Below are positions 57,315 through 64,000 of a stretch of DNA of 64,000 nucleotides, piece by piece. The stretch is taken from assembly GCA_028455995.1 (NCBI GenBank), contig JABELC010000002.1, forward strand, positions 2,170,001 through 2,234,000. Direction: 5' to 3'. Source of the DNA: Scleromitrula shiraiana (taxonomy: Eukaryota; Ascomycota; Leotiomycetes; Helotiales; Sclerotiniaceae). The translations under genes were made by a program, and so were the position numbers. The stretch's first letter is position 1. Each line of letters opens with the position of its first letter. The notes beneath the pieces were generated by a model. It worked only from the letters and a program-made list of their open reading frames with translations, did not search any database and had not been told where the DNA came from.

Positions 57315-57636
57315 CTTTGCAAATTTGGGTTAGAAAAAGAAGAAGAAAAAGAAAGGAAGCCACAAGAAAGAGAATTGGGATGATCGCATGGTTAATGTGT
57401 TGTGGAAAAAACGAGGGGACATGAGACGAGGTGCGTTATGCGTTATCGATAAGGATCGAAACATTACATACGGATTCTAGACTTTCCTCCTGCACCTCGA
57501 CCTCCTGTAACAATCTAGCGCCGAATACCTCATCGCTTGATTTCAACCTGTCCATTTTCTCCTTCTCTCCTAGTCTACTCGATCTCTCTTTCTCTGCCTC
57601 CACTCTTCGAAAGAACCATCAAATCCTCAAATAAAT
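57315..57636. promoter_or_regulatory. Divergent region between the RAD51-like gene and SOM1
   Basis: It should contain the unresolved first exon or exons of the minus-strand gene and the SOM1 promoter. The frame starting at 57363 (minus) is out of register. Confidence 0.4.
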
Positions 57637-58019
57637 ATGACCCCTCCGATCCCTATCTTTCCCTCCAACGAACTTCCCTCCGCAGCACGTCGGAATGCCA
57701 AAGGGTTCCGCAAGGGCTGGGATGGCCGATTGGAAAATTGCCACCTCTTCGAATTGTTGCAGTATGAATGTGATGTAGAGCAGGACAAGCACGGAAGTGC
57801 AAATTGGAATAGTAGGATTATATGCAAACCCGTGGAGAGATTTTTTAGACGGTGAGTTCGGAGTCTTGTCTCTTTTTGCTTGCTCTTTCGGTATGTCTAT
57901 TCGGTGATATAGGCACTGGAGATATTGATGATGTTTTGCATGGTAGGTGTAGAGATCGAGATGGGATTTTTACGGTGGAGACGACGTTGTGGGAGGGGAA
58001 GCAGGCTGGGAAGAGCTGA
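57637..58019 (+). CDS. SOM1: Mitochondrial export protein Som1 (inner-membrane peptidase subunit)
   Basis: 95 residues in two exons (57637-57851, 57947-58019). The pattern NCHLFELLQYECDVEQ, ICKPVERFFRR|CRDRDGIFTVETTLWEG matches the fungal Som1 family, with its spaced cysteines and closing VETTxWEG. In yeast, Som1 is part of the IMP complex that cleaves presequences of some intermembrane-space proteins. The N-terminus MTPPIPIFPSNELP is typical of filamentous-fungal members. The join CG|TGT across the intron keeps the conserved Arg-Cys. Confidence 0.8.
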
Positions 58020-58425
58020 TGGATGGATGGTGAATTGCTTAGCGCGGATTTATGGTAGTGTGTGGTAGAGGGTGTTTTCAGGGAGCTTGGGGAGAAGATA
58101 TCCGGGAAGTTTGATCGTCAAGATCGAAACAGGAGTCCTTTTTGAAAAGTGAACATATGGCACATACGATATAAGAATCATGACAATCACGGGATCAAGG
58201 CGCCGCTGGAGTTATTACCACGGATGGCATTTTGAGAGCTAGAGTTGCTTTATAAGCAAATGTCAAATGTACTATACAAAGATGATATCTCATTTTAGAA
58301 GATATGAAAACACCTATCAATGCTACTAAGTTGCACCCAAACGCCGCGCTGGAAATATGCTTCTCCTTCGAAGTCCACCCAAAAATCAAACTCGGACCAT
58401 GAACGAAACCATTAGACTTCATACC
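58020..58425. other. Convergent intergenic SOM1 / TAF8
   Basis: About 0.4 kb of 3' flanks. The minus frame at 58195-58422 is downstream of the TAF8 stop and has no support. Confidence 0.45.
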
Positions 58426-59441
58426 TCACGGTTCCAATTGTATCAAAGCCGCCGAGGCTGACACAAGTGGTGCTGGAGGTGGTTGCAAAGCTTTCTTCTT
58501 CGCAGGAGCTCCCTTTCTAAAATATTGCTTTTCCGCATTCACAACCATACTTCTGTCATCCTCAACGGCTTTCCCATTAATACCCTTAGCTGCGGCTAAA
58601 CTCTGCATTGTCCGTTCCCATAACTCGTGTCTCTCCTTGCTTCTTGGATCTCTACTGGCCGCTTTCTTCATATTCTTTTCCTTGCCCGCCTTACTAACTT
58701 TCACCAATCGTCTTAAAGCTTCTTCACCCATCCTCGCGTTTTTCGCAGCCTCCTCTCTGATCTTTCTAGGATCCGTCACCCGATCCGATTCTTTCGCCGT
58801 CCATTTATACGTATGTTTACTTGGAAACGCGGGAAACCCTTTCGGAATATAAGGTTTAATTCTCTTATCCTCCTCTCCATCCAGTTCCGGCCCCAATATT
58901 TTGGCAATGTTGTTACTGCTGCTATCGTCCGGTTGTGCTGGTTCATGTTCGAGTTTCAACTTGGGCACAGCAATTGGTGGCCTTAAATGAGGTTCTAATG
59001 ATTCGAGTGGAAGACAAAATCTGCGAAGCGCGTAATCGAAATCGTAAGGTATTGGAGCTGCTCTTCGTGCATTAAGCATAGATGATGTAACTTGTGCTAG
59101 CAAATGTGTAGTATCTTTCCGAAAAAATGTCAACTTCAAGATCTATATCCTCGAAATCGAATATACAAACATGTGTCAACTTCCGCGCACATAGCTTCCA
59201 AAGCTTCCTCAGTTGCGCTTTCAAACCCTATAAATTCCAATGTCGAAACAACAGACCTCCGCAATAACTGCCGCACATCGCTATCAAACAATGACTCCCC
59301 TTTCATATCGTGAGAAATTTCAGCTTCTGGCGGAGGTGTCCGTGGAAGTGTTGGTTCAACACATCGTCTTTTACTAGTAGGTTCGTCCATATCGTCGTCG
59401 CTAGGATGGGGAGTGGTTCGTTTTCTCGACATTGGGACCAT
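58426..59441 (-). CDS. TAF8: TFIID subunit TAF8 (histone-fold protein)
   Basis: 319 residues in two exons (59171-59441, 58426-59114). The N-terminal histone fold reads LLRRSVVSTLEFIGFESATE then EALEAMCAEVDTY|TTHLLAQVTSSMLNARRAAP, followed by IPYDFDYALRRFCLPLESLE and PHLRPPI, the TAF8 C-terminal extension after the histone fold. The 56-nt intron uses the acceptor TTTTTTCGGAAAG; other nearby AGs shift frame or lose EVDTY. TAF8 pairs with TAF10 in TFIID. The C-terminus is basic (RKGAPAKKKALQPPPAP), consistent with a nuclear import signal. Start ATG 59439-59441, with another Met three codons on. Confidence 0.85.
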
Positions 59442-60871
59442 TATTGCAATTGAATTTTCCAGGATTTACCAACATCTGGAGATTGAAAGATGATATGTCC
59501 CGTATTTAAGAGAACAGAACACTAGGCGCAGAAGTAAAATCCATCGCGATGGCGCAAAGTTTTATAACATGATCTACCGTAGTTGTGATTAAACTGAATT
59601 CACTTTCCAAATCCATGTGGAATGATCACGTAATTGAAGCCTGAGGCACAAAGACCCCAAGAACGACAATGTGGGAGTTGCATCAGACGATTTGAACTTC
59701 AATTATCGAAGACATTAATTAAGACTCACAACACAAGAACTTTTCTTTCCAAAGTTCACTAAATTCACACAAAATGCCAATCAAACCAATTACTGGAGTA
59801 GGTCTTCTTGAACACAACTAGGCCTTTGCGAGGAATCTTGTCTGCAATTGGGAACGGATGAAGAAATGGGCTGACTTCTAAACTCCAGATGCTCCGAAGA
59901 GGGCTCGTCCTTGACCTCAGCGTCGCTTTCGGTACGTCTAAATGATCGGGGGCAAGATAAATCAGAGAGTTTTAAAGAGCTGGCGCTATGCAACGTTCAA
60001 TTGGAGGACGCGGGGAGAATCAAACGACTAACAATAGATCCAACTAGGTCTCGGAACATCATTCGGGTATCTTTTCTGGTACAGTCCTCAACATTATCGT
60101 AAAGAGCAGAAGGAAACATATTGATACATGAACTAGGTACGGATACCACGTCCCAGCCGTCCGCAGGCGCGATCTTTTCTACTCGAAGTTGGAGGACTCG
60201 AGAGCTGCAGCAGCTTCTGCATAGAGAAAAAGGAATCGAAAAATAGACTGCAATGCGAGGGTTGATAGATGGAAGGTTGGATGGGGTGGGGAAAGGGAAG
60301 GGGAGAATAAAAGAAATGCATGCTTCACGGCAGGGATATCAAGCTAAATATCACCACTATCAATGACGCTTTGGCAATGCATACTTTTTCAAAGAATTTC
60401 TGGTCCTCCTGTAGAGCCTCTATATTGTTTATTGCAGGAGCTTGTGTGAAAGAACAGCTATTCCGAGCGAATCTTATTTCGAATTATTAAATGGGTGTGT
60501 TAGGCTCATTTCGAGCAGATTCTTCGACCTTAAACTCCCAAATCAGCTTTCCTAACGCATTTTACGGCAGGAGCAGCTAGCTATATCATGTATATTATAG
60601 TTACGAGACATGTGAGTCTTAGACATGGCAGTTGATGATAAAGAAAATCCACACAGAGAGCAATGCAGTTGATTCAGCTCCTTGTATTTGACTACCTCAG
60701 ACTTTGCTATTATCAATAACGCAATGGTCATTTCATTACATGCACTAAGACCATGTCTTCTGAATATACACTTTTGATTATCCTTTTCGTATCCTAATGA
60801 GTAAACTCGAATCCCATAATCATGATCCCACCCAACGCCTCGCAATGAGAATCCCATACTAAATTGCCCTT
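59442..60871. other. Intergenic region with a weak interrupted ORF
   Basis: About 1.4 kb. On the minus strand 60119 to 59790 is one frame broken by a single TGA (59998-60000): MFPSALYDNVEDCTRKDTRM... then SLKLSDLSCPRSFRR.... A phase-0 intron could remove it, but no family is recognised. The rest shows nothing. Confidence 0.3.
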
Positions 60872-62554
60872 TCAAACCCAAGCACCAGGATCGATCTCCG
60901 TGCCCAGATCCCTATCTTCCAAAAACCTCCTCCCCTCCAAGTGTTCCGGTAGATATTCCTGTACGACTTTGCCTTCCTTGTAGTTGGGATTGTATTTATA
61001 CTGATCTCCACACCCCAGCTCCTTCATCAACTTTGTTGGAGCATTCCTCAGATGGATGGGAATAGGTAGACTAGCCACACCAGGTTCCTTCAATGCACTA
61101 AATGCGTTGTTTAAAGCTCTGTATGCTCTAGTACTTTTGGGGGCTAAACACAGAGCAACTGTCGCATGAGCCATTGCTATTCGACATTCTGGCATCCCGA
61201 TCTTCTCGCATGCGGTATATGTACTCGTTGCAAGGGTTAACATTGTATTGTCTGCCAGTCCTACATCCTCAGAAGCTATGACTACCATTCTCCTTGCAAT
61301 GTAGAGAGGATCTTCTCCGGATTGAAGCATCCGTGCTAAATAATACAAAGCAGCATCCGGGTCGCTTCCTCGAACTGATTTATGAAAGGCTGAAATTGTA
61401 TCATAGTGTTGATCTCCTGCTCTGTCATACACCAAAGTCTTTGTGAGAGCAGCTTTTATATCTTCTCTTGAAACATTAGGCCTCGTGGACAAACCCATGG
61501 CCAGTTCTAATAAATTAAGAGCTGTTCGAGCATCACCATCCGAGAATGACGATAAGTACTTGAGAAGCTCAGTATCAACCAGATCTGACGGAGTGTAGTT
61601 TGGTCCTTCAGTCCTCAAGGCCCTATCCAATATTTCAAGTATATCTTCTTCCGTCAATTTAGCTAGCGTGAAAGTCCGACATCTGGAAAGTAGAGCATTC
61701 TGCACCTTGAACGATGGGTTTTCAGTAGTAGCTCCAATGAGAGTTATTAAGCCACTTTCCACAGGACCGAGAAAGACGTCTTGCTGGCTCTTTGAGAATC
61801 GATGGATTTCGTCGCAGAATATAATTGTCTTTCGCCCAGTAAGACCCAATTCATTTTTTGCTTCCGCGAATAATTTTTTGACTTCCCCTACACCCGATGA
61901 AGTACTGTTGATTTCAACAAATCGATACCCAACTGTCGAAGCAATACATCTTGCTATTGTAGTTTTCCCAGTACCTGGTCCTCCCCATAAAATCATTGAT
62001 GGAACACGGTCCTGTTCAATAAGACCTCGCAATACTCCATGTAAACCAACCAGTTCCTGTCCGCATACCTCATCTAGACTTCGAGGACGCATTCGTTCTG
62101 CTAACGGTGCTGCTTTGCGAAAAGCATTTGTTTTCGCCTTTTTGGCTGGAGGATCTGCCTTCTCTCCATCGGCATTTATGCTCTCTTTTGTGGTATCTTC
62201 TGCCTTTCCGATATCCTCGAATGATCTCTTTCGGTGTAGTTGAATTGGTGTTCCGTTTGCGCTTCCATTATTGAAACTTAATGAAGAATTTAAGCCTGCC
62301 GCATTGCCGAGTTTAATCGTAGGACTTGGCTCAATTCTAGGTGTAGAAAGCGATGCTGAAGATGCTGCCTTCTTGGCAGCAGGTGTCGAGAAGAAATTAG
62401 ATACAGAGGGCTTTTGCGTTGAGGTTGAGGTTACACTATTCTGCTGCGTAAGTGGCGGCGAGCCTGTATCGATAAAACTCTCACATCCTGAGTCGATATG
62501 ATTGTTAATATCTTTGGTTCTTACCGGCTTCTCACATATGGGGCAAGCAACCAT
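60872..62554 (-). CDS. MGS1: Mgs1/WRNIP1-type AAA+ ATPase with UBZ4 zinc finger
   Basis: 560 residues, single exon. ATG 62552-62554 begins just before the zinc finger MVACPICEKPVRTKDINNHI then DSGC (C-x2-C...H...C, UBZ4), which binds ubiquitinated PCNA in this family. A disordered region contains a PCNA-motif-like KPSVSNFFS. The AAA+ module has Walker A GGPGTGKTT, Walker B IIFCDEIHRF, sensor GATTENPSF and sensor 2 GDARTALN, then the RarA-type C-terminal tetramerisation domain (VRGSDPDAALYYLARMLQSG, EDPLYIARRMVVIASEDVGL) ending EIDPGAWV. Family proteins act in tolerance of stalled replication forks. The frame extends 10 codons upstream but without ATG. Confidence 0.95.
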   Translation of the reverse strand: MVACPICEKPVRTKDINNHIDSGCESFIDTGSPPLTQQNSVTSTSTQKPSVSNFFSTPAAKKAASSASLSTPRIEPSPTIKLGNAAGLNSSLSFNNGSANGTPIQLHRKRSFEDIGKAEDTTKESINADGEKADPPAKKAKTNAFRKAAPLAERMRPRSLDEVCGQELVGLHGVLRGLIEQDRVPSMILWGGPGTGKTTIARCIASTVGYRFVEINSTSSGVGEVKKLFAEAKNELGLTGRKTIIFCDEIHRFSKSQQDVFLGPVESGLITLIGATTENPSFKVQNALLSRCRTFTLAKLTEEDILEILDRALRTEGPNYTPSDLVDTELLKYLSSFSDGDARTALNLLELAMGLSTRPNVSREDIKAALTKTLVYDRAGDQHYDTISAFHKSVRGSDPDAALYYLARMLQSGEDPLYIARRMVVIASEDVGLADNTMLTLATSTYTACEKIGMPECRIAMAHATVALCLAPKSTRAYRALNNAFSALKEPGVASLPIPIHLRNAPTKLMKELGCGDQYKYNPNYKEGKVVQEYLPEHLEGRRFLEDRDLGTEIDPGAWV

Positions 62555-62902
62555 GCTTAGCAATTGACGTTTGTCGAAGGACAAAATGATTCAGATCTCT
62601 ACAATTGACGAACGCGCTTTCACATGGGGAAACGCGTTGGATAAGGACCCCTGTCACAATGGTAACCAACTTCTATCTTTCATTGGCCCTAGCTTCTAAT
62701 CATTTCACAATGTTCGAATTTGAATTTCACTGCCATCATAATACAGATTGATAAATTACTTTTTACGTTGTTTGGATTTTTCATGTTCATGAGCCTCTTG
62801 CTATGCCATTTTTTGAAGTACATCCTGCCCAAGTACGACAAGGAACCACAAACCCCGCAAAGCCATAAAACCTCAGATTGACGCACGCCCTTGAAACACC
62901 CT
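62555..62902. other. Short intergenic region MGS1 / RACK1
   Basis: These 348 bp hold the MGS1 promoter and the RACK1 3' UTR. No gene is visible. Confidence 0.5.
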
Positions 62903-64000
62903 CTACGCTCTCGACATAACACCCCAAGCACGAATGATGTTATCCGTGTATCCTGCGAACAAAGTTTGTCCATCCGCGCTCCATGCCAAACTAACACACT
63001 CTGGCTCTCTGCTCTTCTTGCCAACAGCTTGGAACTCTGGCTTCAACTCATCAACCTTGCTCTTCTTCTCCAAATCGAAGATGATGATGCTGCTAGAGGT
63101 GGCAGCGCAGAGCCAGTATCTGTTAGGAGAGAAGACAAGAGCGTGGATCTCATCACCAGCGTTCAAGGAGTATAAGTGCTTCGACTCGTTCAAATCCCAC
63201 AACATGGTGGTTCCGTCCTTTCCACCTGATGCGCAGAGAGATCCGTCTGGGGAGATGGTAACAGTGTTGATGTAACCGGTGTGACCGATGTGGTCGGTTT
63301 GCAATCTGCAAGAGCTGAGCTCCCAGACCTAAATTTAACGATTTAGCATATGGTTCCATATTTTCTTTAAAACATGGTACCAAGTGAGATATGCGGTATT
63401 AATATCAGTGCATTGGTGTTAATTGTCTCATGGCTTGGTCTCCCAAGGCTCTGAAGTAGCAAATACTTTAAAGTTGCAAAGCATCATGTAAACTTCGCAT
63501 AACCCCACTTGTTCCATAGTATAAAAATTGGCTTACCTTAACGAGCTTATCCCATCCAGAACTGACGATAACTGGGTTTTGTGGGTTAGGGCTGAATCTA
63601 ACGCATGAAACCCAGTCGGCGTGTCCCTTCTCAGTGATGGTGAATTTACAATCACCAAGGGTATTCCACAACTTGATAGTACGGTCGCGGGATCCGGAAA
63701 CAATCTGTCTGTTATCGGCAGAGAAAGAGACAGAGAGGACGTCGTTGTTGTGTCCGACGAATCGGCGGGTGGTGGTACCAGTGGCAAGCTCCCAAAGGCG
63801 GAGAGTCTTGTCCCAGGATGCGGAGAGAGCGTAGGCACCGTCAGAGGAGATTACCTATAATTGATGTTCAGCATTCAATTGTAAATTGCGCATAGGAATT
63901 CATGAGTTGTAAATTCAATGAAGGTAACCTACACAGTCGGAGACGATGTGCGAGTGACCGTGGAGAGATCTCTTTGGGTATCCGTAAGAAGTCTCGTCGC
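62903..64000 (-). CDS. cpcB: RACK1 / CpcB (Asc1) guanine-nucleotide-binding protein beta-like, 5' truncated
   Basis: WD40 propeller on the 40S ribosomal head, also a signalling scaffold. The window holds the 3' three exons (63933 to the edge, 63537-63854, 62903-63328); the start lies beyond position 64000. Visible repeats include DETSYGYPKRSLHGHSHIVS, SASWDKTLRLWELATG, SGSRDRTIKLWNTLGDCKF, SGWDKLVK|VWELSSC, SGGKDGTTMLWDL and GYTDNIIRAWGVMSRA at the C-terminus. These are the classic RACK1 series of WD dipeptides and Gly-His turns. The last intron (63329-63536) is unusually long for this window (208 nt) and carries a snoRNA. Identity is secure. Confidence 0.97.
63400..63492 (-). ncRNA. C/D-box snoRNA, U24/snR24-like, intronic in RACK1
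   Basis: Inside the last RACK1 intron on the host strand. C box ATGATGC (63481-63487), D box CTGA (63405-63408), and between them TATTTGCTACTTCAGAG (63450-63466), which matches the first rRNA-guide element of U24 as I remember it. AACACCAATGCACTGA precedes the D box in the place of the second guide. CATGAGAC could be C'. In budding yeast U24 lies in an intron of ASC1, the orthologous host, so position and sequence agree. Exact ends are estimated, and the terminal stem looks weak. Confidence 0.7.

Noticed and set aside
62555..62584. Upstream TTG start for MGS1
   Set aside because: The first in-frame ATG (62554) lies directly before the zinc finger and suffices.

Overview
This window is nuclear DNA of a filamentous ascomycete. 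Genes carry many short spliceosomal introns (about 50-100 nt, GT...AG with CTAAC/CTGAC-type branch sites), coding density is moderate, and intergenic DNA is AT-rich and full of microsatellites. Protein style (CBM1 cellulases, a 2EXR protein, fungal Sde2, Som1 and Get2) and the AT-rich spacers suggest Leotiomycetes, probably Sclerotiniaceae (Botrytis/Sclerotinia type). The family-level placement is inference. Exon joins were worked out by hand from splice signals, reading phase and remembered family patterns; no alignment was run.

Layout. 0.3-2.5 kb: intron-dense zinc polyol dehydrogenase (-). 3.9-5.8 kb: divergent pair RPS10 (-) and SDE2 (+). 7.1-8.3 kb: divergent respiratory pair COX6B/COX12 (-) and an NDUFA4/MLRQ-like protein (+). 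8.6-13.5 kb: divergent pair of an RRM protein (-) and SEC31 (+). 14-15 kb: GET2. 15-22.8 kb: gene-poor stretch with a Cys/His-rich ORF interrupted by a stop, a 2EXR protein and a degraded ORF cluster. 22.8-28.8 kb: ADH6-type alcohol dehydrogenase and RPB2. 29.4-30.9 kb: divergent pair PET117 (-) and VMA10 (+). 31.4-36.2 kb: a lipase-like hydrolase and a 968-residue isochorismatase/AlkB/GST fusion. 36.2-39.3 kb: microsatellite-rich gene desert. 39.3-40.3 kb: dienoyl-CoA isomerase. 41.4-48.6 kb: plant cell-wall degradation block with intact GH6 cellobiohydrolase, a heavily damaged GH5 endoglucanase and a frameshifted pectate lyase. 49.4-50.8 kb: HMCES-type SRAP protein. 52.1-54.3 kb: NCS1 permease. 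56.6-59.4 kb: putative RAD51-paralogue-like protein (-), SOM1 (+), TAF8 (-). 60.9-62.6 kb: MGS1/WRNIP1. 62.9 kb to the window end: RACK1 (CpcB/Asc1), 5' truncated, with a U24-like C/D snoRNA in an intron.

Themes. Housekeeping genes often sit in divergent pairs with 250-500 bp shared promoters. Three proteins tied to cytochrome oxidase or its assembly lie here (COX6B, NDUFA4-like, PET117). Several gene structures are extreme: a 3-nt internal exon in COX6B, a 9-nt exon and an ATG-only first coding exon in VMA10, a start codon split by an intron in RPS10, and 13 exons in the polyol dehydrogenase. Decay of two of three neighbouring wall-degrading enzymes suggests relaxed selection there. The most unusual protein is the three-domain fusion at 33.3-36.2 kb, whose isochorismatase-like domain has Ser where Cys-dependent relatives carry the nucleophile.
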